Shown here one piece after another: positions 43,543 to 51,610 of a DNA stretch of 58,559 nucleotides. How positions within the stretch are numbered: the first letter of the stretch is position 1; every line of letters begins with the position of its first letter. The DNA comes from Oscillospiraceae bacterium. GTDB taxonomy: Bacteria; Bacillota; Clostridia; Oscillospirales; SIG530. The DNA is taken from contig SVND01000005.1 in the NCBI GenBank assembly GCA_015067075.1, positions 1-58,559 of the forward strand, given 5' to 3'. A program made the translations under genes and the position numbers. Below the pieces are notes generated by a model. That model was given only the letters and a program-made list of their open reading frames with translations, was not told where the DNA came from and searched no databases.

Positions 43543-45435
43543 ATGAAAATTATGAAAGCAATTTTTGAAAACCGTCAGCGTTTAAGCACATTTATACTAC
43601 TAATAATCTCTTTCGCAGTATATCTTGCGACGTTTACGTTATTGTTCAATGCCGCGCATATGCTGTCAGAGCTGTCCTGCGCGGCAGCTTTCATTGTGGC
43701 ATCAATTCCTTCTGCCATACTATTCCTTCGCCGTTTTAAGGAAAAAAGCATTATTTTACGCGGCACTTTTATATGGATAGCAAGCCTTATTTCCTGCGCC
43801 GTTGGATTTAAGATCCTTTGCTTTTTTACTCAAATCGACGTTTTTTCTTCCGTTTGCTTTGCTTTTTGTCTTGGGCTGTTATTCCCCTTCATTACAAAAC
43901 GCTTCGTTTTAAGCGGAAAGCTCCCCTGCTTTTCTGAATTTTGCTTTAATGCATTATGCCTGCTAATGGGACTTTTCTGCGCGTATACGTTCATTTATTA
44001 CAGCTTTTCCGACTTTTTTACGGATATTGCGGAAAAGCAATGGCTGCCTATGGCAATAATAGCCTTTGCAATCTTGCTTTTTGCGTTTTTCCGCTTTCTT
44101 TTGCGCATCGTATCAAGCAAAAAGCTTCCCTCTTATGCTCTCGTTTTAATTCTTGTCGCTATTGCAGTTTTACCCCGTCTCATTTGTATAATTGCACTTG
44201 ATACTGCTACGAAAAGCGATTTTAATACTTATTTTAAAATCGGTGCGGCAATGGCACAGGGCGGCATGGATTCAGGAAAATACGTTGCTGTTTTCCCACA
44301 CGTTATCGGGCTTCCGACATTTCTTGCTCCTTTATTTAAGCTATTCGGTGCACATCTCATCGTCGGTCAGATATTTAACCTTTTCCTTACCGCCTGTATC
44401 GTACTGCTTATTTACAATATCGGCAGCATTATCGCAGGTAAAAGCACAGGTATAACCGCTTGTCTGATTTGGGCATTTTTCCCATCTCAAATTTTTTATT
44501 CCGTCTTACTCTGCTCGGAATACCTCTATACAGCATTATTTTTATTATCCGTATTTTTGTTTTTGCGTACCTTTTGCAAAAAAGAGCATACTTTACCTGA
44601 TACAGAAAAAGCGAAAACCGCTTACACCTTTATCGGTGCCGTTTTAACGGGAATTTTCTTAGCGCTTACTGATTTTGTAAGACCTATTGCAATTATTTTA
44701 CTCATTGCTTTCGCTATTTTCTTCATAGTTTTCATTATAAAGAAAAAATGCAAAGAAAAGATCGTGATAAAAATCTCCGCATTCCTTCTCCTTGCCGCAG
44801 TATATTTCACCTGCGGTATCGGGCTTAATGCTTTTACTGAGAAAGCTATCGGTCAGCCGACTGTTGCAGGTAGCTACGGATGGTCTTTGATGGTCGGTAC
44901 TAACGCTAAATCCTTCGGACTTTGGAATGTGGACGACTCAGACCTATACACCTATCTCAATGCAGGCAAAAAGCTTGAGCCTCAACAAATGCAGGATATT
45001 TTCCTTGAAAATGCAATTTCACGCATCAAGGAAAACGGATTACAAGGTAATATCAAGCTTCTTTTTCAAAAGCATAAATGGATCTGGAACACGGACCACG
45101 ATTCTATACAGTACCTTAAATCAGCTTTAAACGGCGACGGAATCGGAAACCGCGCATTTTTAAAGCTTTACGACTTCATTTACTACTTCAATACAGCTTT
45201 CTATCTCGCTATCATTCTTCTCGTGCTTTTCTCCTTTGCTTACCGCATAAGGTACGGCACGCACAAAAAACTCGCTGTGCTTATGATAGCTTTTTGCGGC
45301 ATTTACTGCTTGCATATGCTGGTTGAAGTTGCGGGAAGATATCATTTTACAGCAGTTTTGCTGTTCTGCATCTTCGCCGCTATAGGTATTTCCAAAACAA
45401 AAGGCAACGAGCGCAAATTCATTTTCACAAAATAA
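43543..45435 (+). CDS. GT39-type membrane glycosyltransferase (PMT/ArnT-like)
   Basis: 630 aa with about a dozen membrane helices. Hydrophobic N-terminal helices (1-200) precede a typical GT39/GT-C loop: the segment ATKSDFNTYFKIGAAMAQGG has an Asp where the catalytic Asp of GT-C enzymes lies. Further hallmarks: FFPSQIFYSVLLCSEYLY (luminal helix block) and a C-terminal VEVAGRYHFTA. These enzymes move sugars from polyprenyl-phosphate to proteins or lipids on the outer face of the membrane. Start taken at ATG 43543, 1 nt after the preceding stop; ATG 43552 is also possible. It sits between two Thr/Pro-linker lipoproteins. Confidence 0.82.
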   Translation: MKIMKAIFENRQRLSTFILLIISFAVYLATFTLLFNAAHMLSELSCAAAFIVASIPSAILFLRRFKEKSIILRGTFIWIASLISCAVGFKILCFFTQIDVFSSVCFAFCLGLLFPFITKRFVLSGKLPCFSEFCFNALCLLMGLFCAYTFIYYSFSDFFTDIAEKQWLPMAIIAFAILLFAFFRFLLRIVSSKKLPSYALVLILVAIAVLPRLICIIALDTATKSDFNTYFKIGAAMAQGGMDSGKYVAVFPHVIGLPTFLAPLFKLFGAHLIVGQIFNLFLTACIVLLIYNIGSIIAGKSTGITACLIWAFFPSQIFYSVLLCSEYLYTALFLLSVFLFLRTFCKKEHTLPDTEKAKTAYTFIGAVLTGIFLALTDFVRPIAIILLIAFAIFFIVFIIKKKCKEKIVIKISAFLLLAAVYFTCGIGLNAFTEKAIGQPTVAGSYGWSLMVGTNAKSFGLWNVDDSDLYTYLNAGKKLEPQQMQDIFLENAISRIKENGLQGNIKLLFQKHKWIWNTDHDSIQYLKSALNGDGIGNRAFLKLYDFIYYFNTAFYLAIILLVLFSFAYRIRYGTHKKLAVLMIAFCGIYCLHMLVEVAGRYHFTAVLLFCIFAAIGISKTKGNERKFIFTK

Positions 45436-45445
45436 TAGCCGATTG

Positions 45446-45491
45446 CTGACCGAAAAGCCGAGCCACGGCTTGGCTTTTCGGTCAGTTTTTT
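45446..45491 (+). terminator. Rho-independent terminator after the GT39 gene
   Basis: 14-bp perfect stem CTGACCGAAAAGCC (45446-45459) with GGCTTTTCGGTCAG (45472-45485), an inner AGCC/GGCT helix and six T. Confidence 0.92.
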
Positions 45492-45531
45492 ATGCTTTTT
45501 GCACAAAAACTAGGAAATTGTAAAATATATA

Positions 45532-45560
45532 TTGATTTTTTATTGCAAAGAGTGTATAAT
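45532..45560 (+). promoter_or_regulatory. Promoter for the tandem-repeat lipoprotein
   Basis: TTGATT (45532-45537) and TATAAT (45555-45560), 17-nt spacer; GGAGG at 45581 follows. Confidence 0.65.
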
Positions 45561-45590
45561 ATATACACAATATTTTTTTGGAGGTTCACT

Positions 45591-47381
45591 ATGAAAAACA
45601 ATGTGTTACGACTCGTTATCATAGCTATTTTAGCTATGGCAATGTGCTTGTGCGCCGCTTGCGGTGAGCAACAGGCAGAAGACCCCACCCCGACTCCGAC
45701 AGTAGCTCCTGCGGACGATACCCCGACAGACGTTCCCGCTACTCCCACGGATGTCCCCGCAACACCGACTGACGTTCCTGCAACACCGACGGAAGTTCCC
45801 GCTACTCCCACTCCGACAGATGTTCCCACACCTGCAGGTCCTGTTTCTGCTTATCAGTACATACCCACAACAGAGAATACGAAGCTCATCGACAGCACCG
45901 AGGATCAGGGTCCTAACAACGCTCCCATCGGCTGGTACGGTGTTCAGCATCAGGTTGGCTGCACATGGCGCGGTGATATAGTTGTATTTGAAAACATTGA
46001 CTTCGGCGATATCGGTGCTATCGAAGTTGCTCTCAAGCTTTCTTGGGGCAACGTTGACGGTACAATGGAAATCATGCTTGACGGCGAAGACAGTGAAGTT
46101 ATCGCTACTATCCCCGTAACAAAGACTAAGGATTTCCATGTTCTTGCCGCTGAGATATTCAAGGCTACTCTTGAAGCTCCCATCACAGGTACTCACGACG
46201 TATACTGCAAGTTTGCTACAGGCGAGCCCGGCAGCTTCTTCGGTATTGAATTTACTGAGGGCGAGCCCGTTGTAGAGCCCGTTTCCGCATACCAGTACAT
46301 TCCCACAACCGAAAACACAAAGCTTATCGACAGCACGGAAGACCAAGGCGTAAATAATCTTCCCATCGGCTGGTACGGTGTTCAGCACCAGGTCGGTTGT
46401 ACCTGGCTTAACGATATCGTCGTTTTCGAAAACATTGATTTCGGTGCTACAGGCGCAAACAAAGTAACTCTCAAGCTTTCTTGGGGTAACGTTGGCGGCG
46501 ATATGCACATCATGCTCGACGGCGAAGACAGCGAAGTTATTGCTGTTGTTCCCGTAACAAAGACTAAAGATTACCACGTTCTTGCCGCTCAGCTTTTCAG
46601 CGCCGACCTTGAAACTCCTATCACAGGCGTTCACGATGTTTATTGCAAGTTTGCTTCCGGCGAACCCGGTAGCTTCTTCGGTATTGAATTTACTGAAGCT
46701 GCAGCTGACGATCAGCCCGCTACACCCGGCGAAGGTCCTGAAGGCGACGTAACTCCCGAGGTTACTCCCGGCGAAGATGCTCCCGCTACATCTGACCTTA
46801 TGCAGTACAACGACGAAACAATGCCCGGCATTATGCCCGTTGCTCCTTGGGATATTCAGGGACCCGGTTTCACAGCATGGGCTTGGGGCGTTCCCGATAC
46901 CAACGTAATTGACCAGGTTTTCGTTTACAACGACAATAAGGACTACATCCTCGATGGCGATTATTCCATTCTTATAGACCTTGAAAAGGCTGCTGCTCAG
47001 ACTGCTGATTCCAGCGGTGCAGGCGGATACTACCTTGACTACACGGCAAACAACCTCGAAGAAGGCAAGCAGTACGTTCTTTCCTTTAAGGTAAAGGCTA
47101 CAGACATCAAGGTTATGGGCGCTTTCAAATTCACTGTTGCTTCTGAAATCAACTCCATTGATAATACGATCGAAATCACAGATCCTTCCGATATCAATCT
47201 CAAGAACGGTCAGTGGGTCGATTACAGCATCAAGTTCACAGCTCATCCGAAAGTAGACGGCGTAGGCCCCAACAGCGGTTATGAATTCAAAGATCATTGC
47301 TGCATCCGTATCGCACTCTATCCCCAGATTGCACAGAAGGGCTTCATCGCAATGGACTGCTTCTCTATCACGGAAGCATAA
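45591..47381 (+). CDS. Multidomain lipoprotein with tandem CBM-like repeats
   Basis: 596 aa from ATG 45591, chosen for the GGAGG 7 nt upstream; the frame is open further up without a ribosome site. Signal and lipobox-like LCAAC, Cys24. Thr/Pro/Val linker at about 33-83 with five near-copies of TPTDVPA. Two near-identical domains of about 140 residues follow (about 85-225 and 231-370), each beginning SAYQYIPTTENTKLIDS and ending SFFGIEFTE; they look like carbohydrate-binding modules of the CBM6 jelly-roll type. A second linker leads to a third, unrelated beta-domain (about 405-596) of CBM4/22 appearance. No catalytic site. Likely a surface glycan-binding protein (inference). Own promoter and terminator. 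Confidence 0.75.
   Translation: MKNNVLRLVIIAILAMAMCLCAACGEQQAEDPTPTPTVAPADDTPTDVPATPTDVPATPTDVPATPTEVPATPTPTDVPTPAGPVSAYQYIPTTENTKLIDSTEDQGPNNAPIGWYGVQHQVGCTWRGDIVVFENIDFGDIGAIEVALKLSWGNVDGTMEIMLDGEDSEVIATIPVTKTKDFHVLAAEIFKATLEAPITGTHDVYCKFATGEPGSFFGIEFTEGEPVVEPVSAYQYIPTTENTKLIDSTEDQGVNNLPIGWYGVQHQVGCTWLNDIVVFENIDFGATGANKVTLKLSWGNVGGDMHIMLDGEDSEVIAVVPVTKTKDYHVLAAQLFSADLETPITGVHDVYCKFASGEPGSFFGIEFTEAAADDQPATPGEGPEGDVTPEVTPGEDAPATSDLMQYNDETMPGIMPVAPWDIQGPGFTAWAWGVPDTNVIDQVFVYNDNKDYILDGDYSILIDLEKAAAQTADSSGAGGYYLDYTANNLEEGKQYVLSFKVKATDIKVMGAFKFTVASEINSIDNTIEITDPSDINLKNGQWVDYSIKFTAHPKVDGVGPNSGYEFKDHCCIRIALYPQIAQKGFIAMDCFSITEA
45709..45835 (+). repeat. Minisatellite encoding TPTDVPA units
   Basis: Five degenerate copies of a 21-bp unit (ACACCGACTGACGTTCCTGCA type) encode the proline linker. 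Copy number is likely variable between strains. Confidence 0.75.
45843..46263 (+). repeat. Tandem domain repeat, unit 1
   Basis: 438-bp period; partner at 46281-46698. The protein repeats are far more alike than the DNA (many synonymous changes), so the duplication is not recent or is under selection. Confidence 0.9.
46281..46698 (+). repeat. Tandem domain repeat, unit 2
   Basis: Second copy of the 45843 unit. Most protein differences are conservative (for example DYHVLAAQLFSADLE for DFHVLAAEIFKATLE). Confidence 0.9.
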
Positions 47382-47393
47382 TACACGTCAAAC

Positions 47394-47427
47394 ACCCCGA
47401 CAGTTAATTCTGTCGGGGTTATTTTTT
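47394..47427 (+). terminator. Rho-independent terminator
   Basis: Stem CCCCGACAG (47395-47403) with CTGTCGGGG (47410-47418), 6-nt loop, then TTATTTTTT. Confidence 0.9.
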
Positions 47428-47436
47428 GCAAACCTC

Positions 47437-47466
47437 TTGAAAGTTGCGGTGTAAATGTGGTATAAT
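47437..47466 (+). promoter_or_regulatory. Promoter for the phosphoesterase gene
   Basis: TTGAAA (47437-47442) and TATAAT (47461-47466), 18-nt spacer. Confidence 0.6.
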
Positions 47467-47494
47467 TACCTAAATAAATTTTGTGAGGATCTAT

Positions 47495-48196
47495 ATGGCG
47501 TTATTTGTTATAGGCGATCTCCATCTCGCCACCTCCGTGCCAAAGCCCATGGATATTTTCGGCGGAAATTGGGATAACCACGCTGAAAAAATATGCTCCG
47601 CCTGGAAAAGCCTTGTCAGCGATGAGGATACCGTTGTCGTTTGCGGTGACAGCTCTTGGGGAATTAATCTCAATGAAGCTCTTTCTGATTTCAAGCTGAT
47701 CGATTCCCTGCCCGGCAAGAAGCTTTTGTTAAAAGGTAATCACGATTATTGGTGGACTACCGTTTCAAAAATGAATACTTTCCTTGCAGAAAACAACATT
47801 GCATCTATTGAGTTTTTGCACAATAACTGCTTTGCCCATGGTGACATCGCTATTTGCGGCAGCCGCGGTTGGTTCAACAGGCAAAGCGATAATGCAACGG
47901 ATGACGCAAAAATGCAGCTTCGCGAGGCGCAACGTATTATGCAATCTGCAAGCCTTGCAAAAAAGCAATACCCCGACAAACAGCTCATGCTTTTTCTGCA
48001 CTACCCTCCTTATTATAACGGTGAGGAATGCATTCCCGTTATGGACGCTGTAATAGCCTGTGGCGCAAGCGATTGCTGGTTTGGACATATTCATAGCACA
48101 GGAATTCCGCTGGCTAATACAGGCGAATATAAGGGCGTACAGCTGCATCTTGTTTCATGCGATGCTATCAACTTCACCCCCATGCTTGTAAAGTAA
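47495..48196 (+). CDS. Calcineurin-like metallophosphoesterase
   Basis: 233 aa from ATG 47495, with GAGG 7-8 nt upstream. Dinuclear-metal motifs are complete: GDLHLA (D,H), GDSSWG (D), KGNHDYWW (N,H,D), FLHYPPYY (H) and FGHIHS (H,H). Soluble. The family hydrolyses phosphodiesters or phosphomonoesters; the substrate here is unknown. Monocistronic, with its own promoter and terminator. Confidence 0.9.
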   Translation: MALFVIGDLHLATSVPKPMDIFGGNWDNHAEKICSAWKSLVSDEDTVVVCGDSSWGINLNEALSDFKLIDSLPGKKLLLKGNHDYWWTTVSKMNTFLAENNIASIEFLHNNCFAHGDIAICGSRGWFNRQSDNATDDAKMQLREAQRIMQSASLAKKQYPDKQLMLFLHYPPYYNGEECIPVMDAVIACGASDCWFGHIHSTGIPLANTGEYKGVQLHLVSCDAINFTPMLVK

Positions 48197-48264
48197 TTTT
48201 TAGAGATCTATCGCGATATGCAAGTTTAAGTCGTCGGTACCGTCGATGTTGTTACATCAGACCA

Positions 48265-48303
48265 AAAACGGAGGTTCATAACGAATCTCCGTTTCTCTTT
48301 TTT
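48265..48303. terminator. Bidirectional terminator between phosphoesterase and deformylase genes
   Basis: Stem AAACGGAG (48266-48273) with CTCCGTTT (48287-48294), then a T-rich tract on plus and a T5 on minus. The flanking genes converge. The rest of 48197-48264 holds nothing recognisable. Confidence 0.7.
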
Positions 48304-48320
48304 CTTTTATTTTACTTCGT

Positions 48321-48746
48321 TCATATCAGCACCCCGTTACAATGATCCACTTCATGCTGAATTATCTGTGCCGTCCAGCCCGTGTAGACTTTTGTATGGG
48401 TTTTCATGTCAGCTGTTTGGTACTGCACCTTGATAGTTTTATATCGTTTACATTTGCGCAAGCCGCCGAGAAGTGACAGACAGCTTTCCTCCGTGTCGTA
48501 CGCGCCGCTACTTCCCATTATCTCGGGATTGAACATCACCGTATAAGTCGGCATTTTTCCGCTCTCATCAAGAAATGCAATGATGCGTTTGCGCACACCA
48601 ATCATATTCGCCGCCATACCGACACAGCTTTCTCTGTGTGCTATCAGCGTATCAAGCAAGTCTTCAGCGACCTGTAAATCTTCTTTTGTTGCAATCTCTG
48701 ACTTCCCTGCCAAGAATATCGGATCGTGCATAAGCTGTTTAATCAT
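48321..48746 (-). CDS. Peptide deformylase-like protein, atypical
   Basis: 141 aa, short for Def (usually 150-190). Zinc motif QHEVDHCNGVLI is intact (HEVDH, 131-135) close to the C-terminus. The Cys block reads EESCLSL (C89) rather than EGCLS. Motif I reads CVGMAANMIGV, with Met48 where GxGLAAPQ has the catalytic Gln. Clostridia often carry such a second deformylase, with a GMAANMIG motif, of uncertain activity. It is probably not the main deformylase (inference); no fmt or priA lies nearby. Confidence 0.78.
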   Translation of the reverse strand: MIKQLMHDPIFLAGKSEIATKEDLQVAEDLLDTLIAHRESCVGMAANMIGVRKRIIAFLDESGKMPTYTVMFNPEIMGSSGAYDTEESCLSLLGGLRKCKRYKTIKVQYQTADMKTHTKVYTGWTAQIIQHEVDHCNGVLI

Positions 48747-48759
48747 TTTTACCCCCTAA

Positions 48760-49425
48760 TTACCAAACAAACGGCAAAAGTCTGTATTTTACACGTTTTT
48801 TGTATTCCGCATAGCCTTCAAGCTCCGCTTCGAGCACCTTTTCCTCATTATGTATACGAATAGCTATCACCGCAATATACGGCACAAAACAAAGCAGTGA
48901 CCACCACGAGCCGAGCACCAGCGGGATAGAGAGAAAAAGCCAGATCGTTACCGCATACATCGGGTGGCGGATGATTCCATAAAGCCCCGTATCGATTACC
49001 TTTTGATTTTCCTGCACCTCGACCGTTCTGGAAAGAAATGCGTTTTCGCGCATTACCTCAGCGTAAAGCGCATAGGAAACAAGCATCACCGCAGATGCTA
49101 TAACAACTACCCACAGCGGCATTTTCGACCAGCCAAAACGGAAATCAAGCCCTGCGGCCACGAAGCCTGCGACAAACAGTATTCCCGATATGGCAACTAC
49201 ACTTTTTTGCGTATTTTCCTTTTCCTTTGCGTCGATCCGCTTTTCAAGCAGGTTTGGTGCTTTTATCAAAAGAACGACGCCTAAAATCATCATCGGCAAA
49301 AATAAAAGTCCGATAAACAGCCATCCGTTTGCATATCCAAAGCTTCCCGCAGGTAAAAAAATAAGCGCTCCGACAAGAAAAAGCCCTACTGTGAATTTTA
49401 TCAACGCACTTAAAGCAAGCTTCAT
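48760..49425 (-). CDS. Isoprenylcysteine carboxyl methyltransferase (ICMT)-like membrane methyltransferase
   Basis: 221 aa from ATG 49425, chosen for AGGAGGAGAAAC directly before it. Five membrane helices. The SAM-binding block of ICMT/PEMT proteins is visible: TGLYGIIRHPMYAVTIW and, near the end, RIHNEEKVLEAELEGYAEYKK (split by a few residues). Bacterial members methylate lipids or small hydrophobic substrates; the target is unknown. It lies 13 nt before the deformylase gene. Confidence 0.85.
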   Translation of the reverse strand: MKLALSALIKFTVGLFLVGALIFLPAGSFGYANGWLFIGLLFLPMMILGVVLLIKAPNLLEKRIDAKEKENTQKSVVAISGILFVAGFVAAGLDFRFGWSKMPLWVVVIASAVMLVSYALYAEVMRENAFLSRTVEVQENQKVIDTGLYGIIRHPMYAVTIWLFLSIPLVLGSWWSLLCFVPYIAVIAIRIHNEEKVLEAELEGYAEYKKRVKYRLLPFVW

Positions 49426-49491
49426 GTTTCTCCTCCTGATTTTACTGATTTTCATTATATCAAAAAAGCGCAAAAGTTTCAATATCATTTA

Positions 49492-50247
49492 TCATTTTTT
49501 AGCGATTACTATTGGCTGGTAAAAGCCTGTTTCGTCGGGGAATTTCCATTGTACTTCACTGCAACCGTTTTCAGTCAGCAAGCTCGTCAATTCCGCTCTT
49601 CGCGTTGCTCTGTATTCGCAGTCGAATTTGCTTATTTGTAAAGCATCTCCGTCCTCAATGATATACTGCGTCAGCTTATATCGTTCCCCTTCCCAAGCCC
49701 ACGTTTGAAAGGACACTCTTTGACCGTTTTCAGTTTTATGAATATACGGCGGCGAATACGGCGGTTTATCTGCAAGCAAAGTGTCATAATCTCTGATGCT
49801 TGCAACAAAAATCCCGCCGGTTTTGATTCGATTCATTATGCTTTTTACCGCCTTATCAAGGGCGTTTTTTGAAAGCATATGAGGCAATGCATTATCCATA
49901 CATATCACAATGTCAAACTGCTGTGAAAACGTCTCCTCCAAGGTGCAAAAGTCAGCTTGCTTAAAATCAATATTGACGTTATTCTTTTCCGCTCGCACCT
50001 TCGCTTGCATAAGCTCCTCTTCGCTGATATCTGAGGCAGTCACACAATATCCGAGCTTAGCAAGACCTATTACCTGCGTTCCGATCCCACAGGCGCAGTC
50101 AAGAAGCTTCGCCGACTTATCAAAGCCATTATCCTTAAAAATCTTATTTAAAATCACCGCCTGCTCCTGCGTTGCAGCTTGCCAATCTGCAAAAAGCTTA
50201 TCATATTGAGAAGCCAAGCTATTATAAAATGTTTGCGTAATATTCAT
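49492..50247 (-). CDS. Class I SAM-dependent methyltransferase
   Basis: 251 aa from ATG 50247, with GGAGA upstream. Motif I LLDCACGIGTQVIGLA, motif II-like VTASDISEEEL, and QFDIVICMDNALPHM give a standard Rossmann methyltransferase. Soluble. The substrate cannot be read from sequence. It is next to other membrane and methyl enzymes on the minus strand. Confidence 0.88.
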   Translation of the reverse strand: MNITQTFYNSLASQYDKLFADWQAATQEQAVILNKIFKDNGFDKSAKLLDCACGIGTQVIGLAKLGYCVTASDISEEELMQAKVRAEKNNVNIDFKQADFCTLEETFSQQFDIVICMDNALPHMLSKNALDKAVKSIMNRIKTGGIFVASIRDYDTLLADKPPYSPPYIHKTENGQRVSFQTWAWEGERYKLTQYIIEDGDALQISKFDCEYRATRRAELTSLLTENGCSEVQWKFPDETGFYQPIVIAKK

Positions 50248-50272
50248 GTAATATCTCCGTTTCAATCTTGTT

Positions 50273-50914
50273 TTAAGACTTGTTTTCATTACAAAAACCA
50301 CTATACGCCGATACAAGTGCCGCGCTTATCAGCGTACCTCCTATTATATCACTTATCCAATGTACACCAGACAGAAGCCTTCCGACCAACATAAATGTAG
50401 TGAATGCAATTATTGCACCGATAACACACCGTCTGAATATGTCGTTTTTAATTCTTACACCAATCTGCATTGCCGCAGTAGTCATTACACTCATAACAAG
50501 CATTGTGGTCGACGACGGATACGACGCTTCAAGGTATCCATCAATCAATACGGGTCTGAAATTAACCACAATCTTTTCAAAGAAAACATACACTGCGATC
50601 ACCGCAATATAAAATACTCCAAGCGCCAAAATACTACGATCTACCTTTAATATATTTTTTCGCTTTATCCACTGCGCAAGACCAAAAACGGCAAATCCAA
50701 AAGCTATAGCTATAGGAATAAGCCCAAGCCAATCGGTTATGGCATAAAGCGTCATATTTACGCCCACAAGGTCGCGTATAAAACCGTTCAGCGTTGCAAG
50801 TCCGACATACGAGCTTTGCGGTCCAATCGGCTGTACATCTGCAAAGCTGACGAGCAGTGTCCATGCCACAAAAGACGCAAGCAAGCATATAGTGATATTT
50901 TTTTGATTTTTCAT
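50273..50914 (-). CDS. PAP2-family membrane phosphatase-like protein
   Basis: 213 aa, about six membrane helices. PAP2 motif 1 KIVVNFRP, motif 2 YPSSTTML (the usual PSGH His is Thr) and motif 3 GRLLSGVHWISD (nucleophile His kept). Known PAP2 enzymes dephosphorylate undecaprenyl-PP or phosphatidate. Loss of the motif-2 His would weaken acid catalysis, though this PSSTT variant is familiar from Clostridia annotations. Good GAAGG ribosome site. Confidence 0.8.
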   Translation of the reverse strand: MKNQKNITICLLASFVAWTLLVSFADVQPIGPQSSYVGLATLNGFIRDLVGVNMTLYAITDWLGLIPIAIAFGFAVFGLAQWIKRKNILKVDRSILALGVFYIAVIAVYVFFEKIVVNFRPVLIDGYLEASYPSSTTMLVMSVMTTAAMQIGVRIKNDIFRRCVIGAIIAFTTFMLVGRLLSGVHWISDIIGGTLISAALVSAYSGFCNENKS

Positions 50915-51004
50915 TTTTAATACCTTCCTTTTTTGTATTCAAATTTACAGTAAGGTATTAAAAAAAACAAGAAGCTTTGTGTCACTTTAGTGATACGATT
51001 CGTG

Positions 51005-51610
51005 TCATCTGCGTTTTATAAGCATTATCGCCTTTATTATAAGCAAGGAAAGGGCAAATACAGCGGCGTAGGGCTGTTGGCTTATCACAAAAAGAAGCAC
51101 GGCTATCACGCCCAGCATCAGCGACGCTTTCGTTTTAAATTTTGTCCACAAAAGTGCCGTGCAGTTTTGTAAAGCAAGCGTCAAAACACCTGTTATAACA
51201 GATAAGCTCACAACTATAAAATAAGCTATTCTTAAATAAAACGCTACGCCGTCAAGTGTTAAAAGCGAAGTCGCTCTGATAAAGTAATCATCTTTTTCGG
51301 CGAAAAGCGGCAGAAAAAACAGCAGTACCGTACAAACATCCAAAAGCCCGAAAACTAAATCGCGAAAATGTCCTTTTTCTTGCTTTTGGTTTTCCGCTGC
51401 GATAGTCAGCACCTGATTTGATGAAATCAGCTCATCTATCTGTACAGCGAAAAAGCTCGCAATTGCTTTTAAAGAGTCAAGATTAGGATAGCCTCTGCCT
51501 GACTCCCACTTTGATATAGCTGTTCGCGATACGAAAAGCTTTTCTGCAAGCTCCTGCTGTGTCATTCCCTTTTGTTTTCTCAATTGTTGAAGTTTTTCGT
51601 TAAATTCCAT
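51005..51610 (-). CDS. XRE-family regulator fused to membrane helices
   Basis: 201 aa. N-terminal helix-turn-helix (residues 1-64): LRKQKGMTQQELAEKLFVS and RTAISKWESGRGYPNLDSL. C-terminal region with about four membrane helices (86-198). Last gene of the padR-DUF1700-DUF4097 operon; its start overlaps the DUF4097 stop by 11 nt. Inference: a membrane-tethered repressor that senses envelope state. Confidence 0.85.
   Translation of the reverse strand: MEFNEKLQQLRKQKGMTQQELAEKLFVSRTAISKWESGRGYPNLDSLKAIASFFAVQIDELISSNQVLTIAAENQKQEKGHFRDLVFGLLDVCTVLLFFLPLFAEKDDYFIRATSLLTLDGVAFYLRIAYFIVVSLSVITGVLTLALQNCTALLWTKFKTKASLMLGVIAVLLFVISQQPYAAVFALSLLIIKAIMLIKRR

Noticed and set aside
45709-45835. Possible CRISPR-like short repeats
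   Set aside because: Units are 21 bp with no spacers, and translate to an in-frame TPTDVPA linker.
45630-47297. 555-codon antisense ORF opposite the tandem-repeat lipoprotein
   Set aside because: Mirrors the codon bias of the real gene, has no ribosome site, is Cys-rich and low in complexity, and repeats where the sense gene repeats.
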